DNA of 64,000 nucleotides. It comes from CAIWHR01 sp039931775 (GTDB lineage Bacteria > Pseudomonadota > Gammaproteobacteria > Burkholderiales > Casimicrobiaceae). Shown piece after piece: positions 1 to 8,084 of this stretch. The notes under the pieces were generated by a model. The model saw only the letters and a program-made list of their open reading frames with translations. It did no database searches and was not told where the DNA came from. Position 1 is the first letter of the stretch; each line of letters begins with the position of its first letter. The DNA is taken from contig JBDTRG010000121.1 of assembly GCA_039931775.1 (NCBI GenBank), positions 1 to 64,000 of the forward strand. The letters run 5' to 3'. Both the position numbers and the translations under genes were made by a program.

Positions 1-1072
1 CCTTGCGGATGTAGGTCAGCTCGTAGATGTCCTCGATCCCGCGCGAGGCCTTGAACACCAACGCCTCGAAGCCGGGCGTGATCGGAGTCCCAAGTTCGAC
101 GGAGAGCGCCTTGGCGCGCGCGATCACTTCCTGCGGATCGGAAATATCGGCCGGGGTGATCTTGTTCATCACGTCGGCGGCCGTGTAGCCCAGCATGCGC
201 TCGGCGCCGACGTTGAAGATCTGGATGACGCCCTTCGCGTCCGTGGCGATGCTCGAGAAGTTGGCGCTGTTGAAAATCGCGTTCTGCAAGGCCTCCGCCT
301 TGAGCAGCGCCTCCTCCGCCTGCTTGCGTGCGGTGGTGTCCTCCATCGCGAGCAGGAACAGCTCGCTGTTGACCCCCGGCTGGTAGAGCTTGCGGGCGTT
401 GAGAAGCATCGTGCGCCGGCCGATGGCGGGAAAGTCGTGAGTCACCTCGAAATCGCGGAACTCCGTGTGCTGCGGGATGATGTCTTCGAGCAAACGCCGC
501 AGCTCGGGGATATCCCACTGGCCGTTGCCGAGCTCGTAGAGCAGGTGGCCCTCCGTCTGTACCTTCGAAGCCCGGAAGGTCCGCAGAAAAGATTCGTTGG
601 CCATCTTCACGTGAAGGTCCTTGTCGAGGACCAGCAGGGGTTCGCGCACCGTCTCCACAATGGCTTCGGCGAAGGACTGGATTTCCTGCAGGATCGCTTC
701 CCGGCGCTTGCGATCGGTGATGTCGCGGGCGGCGGCGAAGACGCCCAGCACGTTGCCACGCACGTCCTTGTATACGGAGGCGTTGTAAAGGACGTCCGTG
801 AGCTTGCCGTCGCCGTGGCGGATGGTCAGGGGGTAGTCGGCGACGAGACCCTGGGCAAACGCCAGCTGATAGCCTTCGCGGGCCTTTTCCGGCTCCGTGA
901 AATAGTGCGAGAAGTCGCTGCCGATGAGTTGCTCGCGGGCGACACCGGTGACTTTGACCGTCGCCGCGTTGACGTCGGTGATCTTGCCCTCGACGCTGAT
1001 GGTGACGAGGGGGTCGAGGCTGGCCTCGATCAGGCTGCGGGCGTACTGGGACGCTTGGCGCTGTGTTCTCAC
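1..1072 (-). CDS. PAS-domain sensor protein, partial (C-terminus outside window)
   Basis: Reading the minus strand from 1072 to the window edge gives about 357 uninterrupted residues made of three tandem PAS modules (roughly residues 8-130, 135-260 and 265-357). PAS signatures include 'LIEASLDPLVTISVEGKI', 'VLGVFAAARDITDRK', 'LAMEDTTARKQAEEAL' and 'FNVGAERMLGYTAADV'. PAS modules sense redox, oxygen or ligands and usually feed a histidine kinase, GGDEF/EAL or chemotaxis output. The output domain lies beyond position 1, so the signalling type is unknown. I chose a GTG start at 1070-1072 because a stop (TAG) lies shortly upstream in frame and no ATG precedes the first PAS domain. The start is uncertain. 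Confidence 0.8.
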   Translation of the reverse strand, partial: MRTQRQASQYARSLIEASLDPLVTISVEGKITDVNAATVKVTGVAREQLIGSDFSHYFTEPEKAREGYQLAFAQGLVADYPLTIRHGDGKLTDVLYNASVYKDVRGNVLGVFAAARDITDRKRREAILQEIQSFAEAIVETVREPLLVLDKDLHVKMANESFLRTFRASKVQTEGHLLYELGNGQWDIPELRRLLEDIIPQHTEFRDFEVTHDFPAIGRRTMLLNARKLYQPGVNSELFLLAMEDTTARKQAEEALLKAEALQNAIFNSANFSSIATDAKGVIQIFNVGAERMLGYTAADVMNKITPADISDPQEVIARAKALSVELGTPITPGFEALVFKASRGIEDIYELTYIRK

Positions 1073-1211
1073 GCAGCCTCGCCTGCGATGCCATCGCAGT
1101 TCATTTTCGCGATTCTACTCCTTTGCGAAAGGCGCTCTGTTCGATGACGTACACAGAGCGCCGACAAGCTGAAGTGAGGCGTCCTCATGCCTGTGCGGTA
1201 TATTCGGGCGC

Positions 1212-2060
1212 ATGAAAATTCCCAAGCGGCTGCAGCCGCTCGTCGACGAAGGCGCGATCGACTCGGTCGTGCGCCAGCTGATGAGCGGCAAGGAGGCGAT
1301 GGTCTTCGTCGTACGCTGCGGCGCCGAGGCTCGTTGCGCGAAAGTCTACAAGGAGGCCGACAAGCGAAGCTTCCGCCAGGCCGTCGACTACACCGAGAAT
1401 CGCAAAACCAAGAACACCCGCGAAGCGCGCGCGATGGCCAAGGGCACGCGTTTCGGCCGCGAGGTGCAGGAAGCGGCGTGGCAGAGCGCGGAAGTGGGCG
1501 CGCTCTATCGCCTGGCCGCTGCCGGCGTGCGCGTGCCGGTGCCCTACAACTTTCATGCCGGCGTCCTGCTGATGGAACTCGTCGTCGACGCCGATGGCAA
1601 CGCGGCGCCGCGCTTGAACGACGTCGAGCTGACGCCGCAGGCCGCGGTCGACCTGCACACCCTCCTGATCCGCGAGGTCGTGCGCATGCTCTGCGCCGGC
1701 ATCGTGCACGGCGACCTCTCCGAATTCAACATCCTGCTCGCCGCCGATGGGCCCGTGATCATCGATCTTCCGCAGGCGGTGGACGCCGCCGGCAACAACC
1801 ACGCGCAGCGCATGCTGGTTCGCGACGTCGACAATCTGCGGAAGTACTTCGGGCGATATTCCCCTGAGATTCTCGCCACCAGCTACGGCAGGGAGATCTG
1901 GGCGCACTACGAGTCGGGCACCCTGCTTCCGGACAGCCCGCTCACCGGGCGGTTCAAGCGCATCGAAAAGGCCGTCGACCTCGAAAGCGTGATGCACGAG
2001 ATCGACGCCGCACGGCTGGAGGAAGCCGCGCGGCAAATGCGGTTGCGGGATCGCGAGTAA
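1212..2060 (+). CDS. RIO-type serine/threonine protein kinase
   Basis: The 282-residue product has the compact RIO kinase fold. An N-terminal segment with 'SGKEAMVF' replaces the glycine-rich loop, the catalytic loop 'HGDLSEFNIL' lies near residue 166, and the metal-binding 'IIDLPQAV' near residue 183. These match the RIO1/bacterial PA4780-like family, whose substrates in bacteria are mostly unknown. The ATG at 1212 begins directly before the conserved N-terminal helix. The gene stands alone, convergent with plsB and separated from it by only 15 bp. Confidence 0.88.
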   Translation: MKIPKRLQPLVDEGAIDSVVRQLMSGKEAMVFVVRCGAEARCAKVYKEADKRSFRQAVDYTENRKTKNTREARAMAKGTRFGREVQEAAWQSAEVGALYRLAAAGVRVPVPYNFHAGVLLMELVVDADGNAAPRLNDVELTPQAAVDLHTLLIREVVRMLCAGIVHGDLSEFNILLAADGPVIIDLPQAVDAAGNNHAQRMLVRDVDNLRKYFGRYSPEILATSYGREIWAHYESGTLLPDSPLTGRFKRIEKAVDLESVMHEIDAARLEEAARQMRLRDRE

Positions 2061-2075
2061 CCCGCCGAATCCTGC

Positions 2076-4586
2076 TCACGACGACGATGGTGCCGCCGGC
2101 GCGTGCTCGACCGCGACGCGGCGGATCGCGAGCACCGCGTCCGCGGGGAGCAGCCTCTCCACGCTGCGCTTCCACTTGCGCGAGCGCTCGTCGAGCCGCA
2201 GCAATCCGTCGCCGTCCTCGCTCATGATGCCGGCCTCGACCAGGTTGTCGACGTACGACGCGAACGTCGAGCGCTCGAAGAAATCCGGCGGAGCGAATTC
2301 GACGAGAAGCGACAGGCGCTTCGTCAGCATCTGCATCAGCTCTTCGAGCCGTTCGCGCGCGAGCTGTCCGGAGCCGACCTGGGTCAGGAGCGCGATGGTC
2401 AGGTAGTTGCGGCGCAAGAGGTGCCGCAACGATCGGGCGAGGAGTTCGAGGCCGCCGTACTCGGCGCTGTAGCGATCTGGCGGACGAATCGCACCATCGG
2501 GGCCCCGCCGGGCGATACCGAGATCGACGAGCAGTTCCACGATCCGCTTTGCCTCCGCCGAGGCTTCCTCGCGCGAGTGGTGCAGCATCAGCTCCGCGCG
2601 CAGGAAGGGTTGGGCGGCTTCGGCGAACTCGGCGATGCTCGAAGGCGTCGCTTCACGCGTGCTGGCGAGCAGGCTCGCCACCAGCGCGGGCAATGCAAAC
2701 GCGTGAAGCACGTTGTTGCGAAGGTAATTGAGCGCCGCGAACTCCTTTTCCGGTACCGAGATGACATCGCCGAGAGGGTCACTGATTCGCGTCGCGAAGC
2801 CGAGCTTCAGCGCCTCGGCGATCACTTCGGCCGGCTCCGTCGGGGTGAGAACGGCGCGCTCCGAATAAGGGCGCCCGGTCTGGAGCGCCTTCAGCCACTC
2901 GATCTGCTGGGCGAGCGCGCGTTCGTCCTGGGCGTAGCGCGGACTCCCGACGATGGCCATCGCGAAGAGGTTGATCGGATTGACGACGACCGCCGAATTG
3001 ATGCGCCGGGCCATCTCCAGCGCGAGCGGCGCAGTGAACCGTTTCGCCGCATCGCGGCGCGCCTCCCCTTGGAGTGCCTGCCAGCCGGGCACCGCGCCGT
3101 CCAGGAACTGGTCGAGCAACAGCGCCTCGCCGAAGTTGACGTGGACGCTCCCGTAGATGCGCCGAAGATTGCCCGCGACGCCGACGAGCTCGCCCAGCGA
3201 TTCGCGCCGCTTGGGCGCTCCTTCGAGCTCGGCGATCAGGGTGCGACCCTCGAGCAGCTTCTCGTAGCTGAAGTACACGGGGACCAGCAGCAGCGGTCGC
3301 GGATGCTCGCGCATGAAACTTTCGAGGGTCATGCCGAGAAGGCCGCCCTTCGGAGACAGCGTCCGCCCGCTGCGGCTGCGGCCACCCTCGATGAAGTAGG
3401 CGATCGGAAATCCCTTCGCGAGCATCGTGTGCAGGTATTCGCGGAACACCGCGGCGTAGAGCGGCTCGCCTTTGAAGCTGCGCCGCAGGTAAAACGCGCC
3501 GCCGCGCCGCAGCACAGGCCCGACGACGGGGAAATTGAGGTTGGCGCCTGCCGCGATATGCGGCGGCGCGAGCCCCTCGGCATTGACGAAATACGACAGC
3601 AGCAGGTAATCGATGTGGCTGCGATGGTTGGGCAGGTAGACGATCCCCTTCCCTGGCGCGGCCTTCGCGAGCTCCTTGCCATGGTGGATTACGACCTCGT
3701 CGTAGAGCCGATCCCAGAGGCGTTTCAACAGCAGTTCCACCGCGCGGACGACCGGATAGCTGAAATCCGATGCGATCTCCCATGCGAACTTGCGCGCGCG
3801 CTGCTCCGCCTCGGCGCTGCTGATCGACAGCCGCCGGGCCTCGGCGCCGATGGCCTCCTCCAGCGCTTGCGACGCGATCATGGCGCCGATGAGGTTGCGC
3901 CGGTGCGACAGGTCCGGACCGATCGCCGCCTCCCGTTGACGGCGGAAGTGGAAGCGCAGAAAGCGATTGACCTTTCTTGCCGCGGTTCGCGCGTCGGTCT
4001 CGCCGCCGATCAGGCGCGAGAGCGAAATCGGTTCGGCGAACGTCACCCGCGTGTGACGGCCGTGGACCAGGATCGTCAGCAGCTGGCGCAGCGGCCCGAC
4101 GCTCGCCCAGGCGTCGGCGAACAGCGCCTCGACCAGCGAATCCTGCGCTTCCGGCGAGCGACCCCACAGGATCGACACCGCGACCAACTGAACGTCGAGC
4201 GTCGGGTCCCCTGCCGTCGCGGCGATCATCTGCGTCAGCGTGGTCGACGGCTCGGCCGTGCGCGTGCTCAACGGATTGCGGTTGAGGATCACCGAGAACA
4301 CCGCGCGCTCCCCGATCGGGTACTCCAGTCCGATCGGCTCGAGGGCCGAGGGCAGGCCGAGCGAAGGCGCCTCCTCCTCGAGCACGAGCAGGCTCGACAG
4401 GTGCCGGTCTTCGAGCACGTAGCAAACGGGCTTGCCGAGTTCGATGCCCAGCGCCTCGGCGTGCTCCGGCGAGACGCGCGTGCGGACGACGAGGTAGAGC
4501 AGACGCCGCAGCAGCGCGAGGAGAAAATTGCGGGGGGAGAGCCGACGGCGCGGGCGCAACTTCGGAGGGGACGGCGAGTAGGTCAA
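2076..4586 (-). CDS. plsB: Glycerol-3-phosphate 1-O-acyltransferase
   Basis: PlsB acylates sn-glycerol-3-phosphate at position 1 with acyl-CoA or acyl-ACP at the inner membrane, the first step of phospholipid synthesis. Acyltransferase motifs are visible: 'HRSHIDYL' (H-x4-D catalytic block), 'GAFYLRRSF', 'FIEGGRSRSG' and 'VPVYFSYEK'. Length of about 836 residues fits the family (E. coli PlsB is about 807). Two TTG codons are possible starts, at 4586 and 4682. I prefer 4586 because the 32 extra residues have no counterpart in the family and an FNR-type box occupies 4669-4682. It is divergent from the PqqD-like gene. Confidence 0.92.
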   Translation of the reverse strand: MTYSPSPPKLRPRRRLSPRNFLLALLRRLLYLVVRTRVSPEHAEALGIELGKPVCYVLEDRHLSSLLVLEEEAPSLGLPSALEPIGLEYPIGERAVFSVILNRNPLSTRTAEPSTTLTQMIAATAGDPTLDVQLVAVSILWGRSPEAQDSLVEALFADAWASVGPLRQLLTILVHGRHTRVTFAEPISLSRLIGGETDARTAARKVNRFLRFHFRRQREAAIGPDLSHRRNLIGAMIASQALEEAIGAEARRLSISSAEAEQRARKFAWEIASDFSYPVVRAVELLLKRLWDRLYDEVVIHHGKELAKAAPGKGIVYLPNHRSHIDYLLLSYFVNAEGLAPPHIAAGANLNFPVVGPVLRRGGAFYLRRSFKGEPLYAAVFREYLHTMLAKGFPIAYFIEGGRSRSGRTLSPKGGLLGMTLESFMREHPRPLLLVPVYFSYEKLLEGRTLIAELEGAPKRRESLGELVGVAGNLRRIYGSVHVNFGEALLLDQFLDGAVPGWQALQGEARRDAAKRFTAPLALEMARRINSAVVVNPINLFAMAIVGSPRYAQDERALAQQIEWLKALQTGRPYSERAVLTPTEPAEVIAEALKLGFATRISDPLGDVISVPEKEFAALNYLRNNVLHAFALPALVASLLASTREATPSSIAEFAEAAQPFLRAELMLHHSREEASAEAKRIVELLVDLGIARRGPDGAIRPPDRYSAEYGGLELLARSLRHLLRRNYLTIALLTQVGSGQLARERLEELMQMLTKRLSLLVEFAPPDFFERSTFASYVDNLVEAGIMSEDGDGLLRLDERSRKWKRSVERLLPADAVLAIRRVAVEHAPAAPSSS

Positions 4587-4668
4587 TGGACGGTGCTGAT
4601 TAGCCGGATACTGAGCGGATCGCCGAGAGCCCGCCCGGTCGGCGCCGCATCGGCGGAAAAATGCGCCC

Positions 4669-4711
4669 TTGACGCAAGTCAATAGGCGCCGGCAGGCATA
4701 TTATCTAGAAT
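4669..4711 (+). promoter_or_regulatory. FNR-type promoter for the radical-SAM cassette
   Basis: A perfect inverted repeat TTGAC-GCAA-GTCAA at 4669-4682 fits the FNR/DNR consensus TTGAY-N4-RTCAA. A -10-like TAGAAT follows at 4706-4711, which puts the box centre about 42.5 bp upstream of the implied start near 4718. That is class II activation geometry. It faces the PqqD-like gene at 4752. Confidence 0.7.
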
Positions 4712-4751
4712 ACGCCGTTCCCCCAACGATAACTCGCCCTCCAGCACGCTC

Positions 4752-5003
4752 ATGCGCCTCGCCAAATACGTCAAGTTCCGCGAAGAAAAGTTCGGCGGCG
4801 TGCTGTTCGAAACCCGCTCGGAAAAGGTGTACACGCTGAACGTCGTCGCCACCGCCGTCGTGCGCGAGATCGAGGCGGGTCGCGATGCGCAGGAGATCGT
4901 CCGGCGTCTGAAGGAGTCCTTTCACGATCCGGATCAGGCCATCGAACGGGAAGCCACCGCGTTCATCGCGGACCTCCGCGCCAAGGGCCTGGCCGAGGAT
5001 TGA
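4752..5003 (+). CDS. PqqD-like peptide chaperone (RRE protein)
   Basis: This 83-residue protein resembles PqqD: 'YVKFREEKFGGVLFET' beta-rich start, 'VYTLNVVATAVVREIEAG' and 'EIVRRLKESF' winged-helix segments. In PQQ, mycofactocin and many other RiPP pathways a PqqD-type RiPP recognition element binds the leader of the precursor peptide and presents it to a radical-SAM enzyme. It opens the cassette behind an FNR-type promoter, and its stop is 4 bp from the GTG of the first radical-SAM gene. The direct observation is family resemblance and context. Binding to the 51-residue peptide at 7914 is inferred. Confidence 0.85.
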   Translation: MRLAKYVKFREEKFGGVLFETRSEKVYTLNVVATAVVREIEAGRDAQEIVRRLKESFHDPDQAIEREATAFIADLRAKGLAED

Positions 5004-5007
5004 TCAG

Positions 5008-6009
5008 GTGAGCGAAACGTCGACGGCGGCGTCTGCGAATCCGGCGATTGCCGTCACGACCCCCGCTTCCACGGAATCGGGCGACCTTGGCGCACCGCTT
5101 TACGTCGCCTGGCAGGTGACCAATGAATGCAATCTTGCCTGCCTGCACTGCATCGAGGAAAGCGGGCCCGGCAAGGCGTTCAAGGACGAACTGGACCGCG
5201 AGCAGGTCTTCGGCGTGCTCCAGCAGATGCTGGATCACGAGGTGCCGTACCTGTCGTTCTCCGGCGGCGAGCCGATGGTCCACCCGCTGTTTTTCGAGAT
5301 GGTCGAATACGTGTGCTCGCGCGACGGCCAGGTCAAGATCGAGACCAACGGCCACTATCTCCCTCCCGAGAACTGCGCGCGCATGAAGGAGCTCGGCGTG
5401 AAGGCCGTGCAGGTGAGCCTCGACGGCGCGACGCGCGCGACGTTCAACCGGATGCGCGTGCTCGGCGAGTTCGACGTCGCGGTTGAGGGCCTGCGCAACC
5501 TGGGCGCGGCCGGCGTTCCCATCGAGATCAACTTCTCGCCGACGCGCTTCAACGTGCACGAGATCGGCGCGTGCGTCGACCTCGCCCATGAGCTCGGCGC
5601 GTACAGCTTCTACACCGGGCGCACGATGTACACGGGCAACGCCGTCAAGACCTGGCACAAGATGGCGCCGTCGGAGGATCAGTACCCGGCATTCTTCGAG
5701 ACGCTGCACGCCAAGACAGAGGAGTACCGCGGCCGGATGCGCGTGCACTACCACGAGATGGGCCTGCTCGAGGAATTGCGCTATCGCCTCCACCACCCGG
5801 CCGCCCTGCTGATCGTGCTGCCGAACGGACTCGTCAAGCTCATCAATGCGCTGCCATTCATCTGCGGCGACCTGCGCCGCCAGTCGTTGGCCGAGATCTG
5901 GGCCCACTTCCAGCGCGCATGGAAAGACCCGCGCGTCGCGCAGTTCGTCGACGATCTCGCCGCCGATCCCGGCAAGACTTCCTCGCTGCACCGATGGGTC
6001 TATCTCTGA
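5008..6009 (+). CDS. Radical SAM protein 1 of the PqqD/UbiA cassette
   Basis: A 333-residue radical-SAM enzyme with C41-x3-C45-x2-C48 for the SAM-binding [4Fe-4S] cluster and 'SGGEP' for SAM amino-group contact. The C-terminal part ('LPNGLVKLINALPFICGDLRRQSL') has the layout of a SPASM/twitch extension but keeps only one cysteine (about C286), so an auxiliary cluster of the usual SPASM type is doubtful. A 29-residue Ala/Thr/Ser-rich N-terminal extension precedes the conserved 'APLYVAWQVT'. The gene starts at GTG 5008, tightly coupled to the PqqD-like gene, and overlaps the UbiA gene. It is paralogous to the proteins at 6938 and 8085. Likely task: modifying the precursor peptide. The reaction is unknown. 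Confidence 0.88.
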   Translation: MSETSTAASANPAIAVTTPASTESGDLGAPLYVAWQVTNECNLACLHCIEESGPGKAFKDELDREQVFGVLQQMLDHEVPYLSFSGGEPMVHPLFFEMVEYVCSRDGQVKIETNGHYLPPENCARMKELGVKAVQVSLDGATRATFNRMRVLGEFDVAVEGLRNLGAAGVPIEINFSPTRFNVHEIGACVDLAHELGAYSFYTGRTMYTGNAVKTWHKMAPSEDQYPAFFETLHAKTEEYRGRMRVHYHEMGLLEELRYRLHHPAALLIVLPNGLVKLINALPFICGDLRRQSLAEIWAHFQRAWKDPRVAQFVDDLAADPGKTSSLHRWVYL

Positions 6010-6941
6010 CCGCGGCGCCGCACCAGCGGCATGCGGCGAATCCATCGCCGCTGCGACGGCTTCTGTCCGTCATCAGCCTGGTCCGCTACCGGTTCTTTCT
6101 GTATGCGGGTCTCCTCCCTTATCTGCTCGGCGCCGCCTGGGCCTGGGGGATGGAGCACCGGATCGACCTGCCGGTGTTCTGGAGCGGCCTTGCCGGCGTC
6201 GTGTTCGCGGTGGTCGGCGTCGAGGCTTTCAACGAATATTTCGATTCGCGGATGGGAACCGACCGCGTGTTCAACAGCGAAGACCTGCCTCCGATGTCCG
6301 ACGGGGTCCTGTGGCTCGGCGTGGCGGGGTTCGCCGGTGCCCTGGCCGTCGGCATCTACCTGACGGTGCGCGGCGGCTGGCCGATTCTGGCGTTCGCCGT
6401 GCTCGGCGGTCTCGCTGCGATCTTCTATGTCGCTCCCCCGATCCGCTGGGCGTACCGCGGACTCGGCGAGACCGTCATCGCGCTGTCCTACGGGCCCTGG
6501 ATGGTTCTGGGCAGTCTCTATTTGCACACGCAACAGGTTTCGCTCGATGCGCTTGGCGCGTCGCTCGTGCCCGGCTTCCTGATCATGGCGCTTGCCGTGG
6601 TCAACGCGATCCCCGACTTCCATCAGGATCGCCTCGTCGGCAAGCGAAACCTCGTCGTACGCGTCGGACGCGCGCGCGCCGTGTGGCTCTATCTCGGACT
6701 CGCCGCGACGGGTCTCGCCGTCGTTCCCGTCGGCGTGATTTTCGGCGTGTTCCCGATTGCCACGCTGGTCGCGCTCGCCGCGGTGCCGCTCCTTGTCTCC
6801 AGTGGCCGTCACGCCGTTCGCACCTTCAGCACACCGCGCGCCTTCGTTCCGGCGATCCGCAGCATCGTCAGCTGCTACGCCATGGCGGTGGCGCTGTTCA
6901 CCGTGGCCATCGCGCTGCAGGCCGCAGGAAGAACACCGTGA
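5994..6941 (+). CDS. UbiA-family prenyltransferase in the radical-SAM cassette
   Basis: An integral membrane protein of 315 residues with about eight to nine hydrophobic helices. The first polyprenyl-diphosphate motif is N80-x3-D84 ('NEYFDSRMGTD') and the second is 'NAIPDFHQD' near residue 201. UbiA/MenA enzymes transfer a polyprenyl chain to an aromatic acceptor. MenA (dihydroxynaphthoate) is the closest style. It overlaps the preceding radical-SAM gene by 16 bp and the next one by 4 bp (GTGA), so the three are translationally coupled. There is no menaquinone or ubiquinone gene nearby, so the acceptor is probably the product of this cassette. That is inference. Confidence 0.87.
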   Translation: MGLSLTAAPHQRHAANPSPLRRLLSVISLVRYRFFLYAGLLPYLLGAAWAWGMEHRIDLPVFWSGLAGVVFAVVGVEAFNEYFDSRMGTDRVFNSEDLPPMSDGVLWLGVAGFAGALAVGIYLTVRGGWPILAFAVLGGLAAIFYVAPPIRWAYRGLGETVIALSYGPWMVLGSLYLHTQQVSLDALGASLVPGFLIMALAVVNAIPDFHQDRLVGKRNLVVRVGRARAVWLYLGLAATGLAVVPVGVIFGVFPIATLVALAAVPLLVSSGRHAVRTFSTPRAFVPAIRSIVSCYAMAVALFTVAIALQAAGRTP

Positions 6942-7897
6942 GCTACCGCATCGATGAAATCGGGGCGCCGCTCTTCATCGCCTGGCAGGTAACTCGCGAT
7001 TGCGATCTCGCCTGCCTGCATTGCTGCACCGAGTCGGCGCCGGGCAAGCGCCTTCCAGACGAGCTCGACCGCGACGAGGCGTTGCGGCTCGCGGCCGACA
7101 TCATCCGCAACAAGGTTCCCTACGTGATGCTGTGCGGCGGCGAACCGCTCGTGTCGAAGCACTTCTTCGAACTCGCCGAGGCGCTCGGATCCGCGGGCAT
7201 CCGCCTCAAGATCGAGACCAACGGCCAGCGATTCGATGCGGATGTCGCCGCGCGCCTTGCCCGGCTGCCCATCCGGTCGATCCAGGTGAGCGTCGACGGG
7301 GATAGCCAGCAGGTTTATGAACACCAGCGCCCGGGCGCATCCCTCGCCAAGGTGCATGCCGCGTGCCGCGCGATCCGCGACGGCGGGATGCCGCTCGAGA
7401 TCACGTTCGCGCCGACGCGCCTCAACATTCACGAGGCGCCGGCGGTCATCGCGCGCGCGGTCGAGCTCGGCGCATTTCGCTTCAACACCGGCAAGCTGAT
7501 GCGCATCGGCACCGCGGCGCGGCATTGGGCCAGGCTAGTGCCTACAGCCGACCAGTACCGGACGTTTCTCGACGTGCTCGCGCGCGCGACGCGGGAGTCT
7601 CGACACGAAATCGAACTCTGCTATAGTCCGTTTGCCATCGAGGACGGACTGGCCGGCGCGATCAAGGACCCGCCGGCAACGCTGTTGGTACTGCCCAACG
7701 GCAAGGTAAAGGTCGCTGCGGCGCTCCCGTTCGTCTGTGCCGACCTGCGGCGCGCGTCGCTCGTCGAGGCATGGGAAGCCTACCGTGGCGCATGGCGGGA
7801 CGAGTCGGTGTTAACTGAAGTGCGTCGGGCTATGGCGGACGATTCGCATCATGCCAAAGCCAACACCTGGCGCGGAATACCCGTAGTTCACGCGTGA
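6938..7897 (+). CDS. Radical SAM protein 2 of the PqqD/UbiA cassette
   Basis: A 319-residue paralogue of the protein at 5008. The cluster motif is C22-x3-C26-x2-C29, followed by another Cys at 30, with 'CGGEP' further on. It has the same 'GAPLFIAWQVT' entry and the same C-terminal block ('LPNGKVKVAAALPFVCADLRR'), again with a single cysteine where SPASM proteins have several. It starts at GTG 6938, overlapping the UbiA stop as GTGA. It lies immediately before the candidate precursor peptide, the usual place for a peptide-modifying radical-SAM enzyme. Confidence 0.88.
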   Translation: MSYRIDEIGAPLFIAWQVTRDCDLACLHCCTESAPGKRLPDELDRDEALRLAADIIRNKVPYVMLCGGEPLVSKHFFELAEALGSAGIRLKIETNGQRFDADVAARLARLPIRSIQVSVDGDSQQVYEHQRPGASLAKVHAACRAIRDGGMPLEITFAPTRLNIHEAPAVIARAVELGAFRFNTGKLMRIGTAARHWARLVPTADQYRTFLDVLARATRESRHEIELCYSPFAIEDGLAGAIKDPPATLLVLPNGKVKVAAALPFVCADLRRASLVEAWEAYRGAWRDESVLTEVRRAMADDSHHAKANTWRGIPVVHA

Positions 7898-7913
7898 CCC
7901 ACCGGAGGTAGAG

Positions 7914-8069
7914 ATGAGCGAACTGAAGCTGACTTTGGAAGGCCAGACAACGGCGGAGCCGTCGGGATCCAAGAAGGCGAATCCGAACGACAAGCCCGTG
8001 TGGGAGATGCCCACGCTGGAAGACGTCTCGGAACAGGTGATGGCCCAGCCGTACATCCGCTTTACCTGA
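7914..8069 (+). CDS. Candidate RiPP/redox-cofactor precursor peptide (PqqA-like)
   Basis: A 51-residue ORF between radical-SAM genes 2 and 3, with the clearest ribosome-binding site of the cassette (GGAGG, 7 bp before the ATG). The N-terminal part (MSELKLTLEG) could form the beta strand that RRE proteins bind. A polar linker follows (residues 10-28). The C-terminal part contains W30-x2-P33, an acidic stretch, and ends QPYIRFT with Tyr47 and Phe50. PqqA also has a W-x2-P-x3-D pattern followed by the Tyr that becomes the cofactor. I do not recognise a named family. Assignment as the substrate rests on size, position, ribosome-binding site and the PqqD neighbour. Confidence 0.72.
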   Translation: MSELKLTLEGQTTAEPSGSKKANPNDKPVWEMPTLEDVSEQVMAQPYIRFT

Positions 8070-8084
8070 TCGACCGGGTCCGCC

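Noticed and set aside
2103..4685. 860-codon plus-strand ORF opposite plsB
   Set aside because: No domain similarity, Arg/Gln/His-rich composition typical of high-GC antisense frames; plsB has all its motifs.
4752..8069. PQQ biosynthesis locus
   Set aside because: PqqB and PqqC are absent, three radical-SAM paralogues and a UbiA enzyme are present, and the peptide lacks the E-x3-Y pair of PqqA.
4752..8069. Mycofactocin locus
   Set aside because: The peptide does not end in Val-Tyr, and no MftE-like peptidase or MftD-like dehydrogenase is present.
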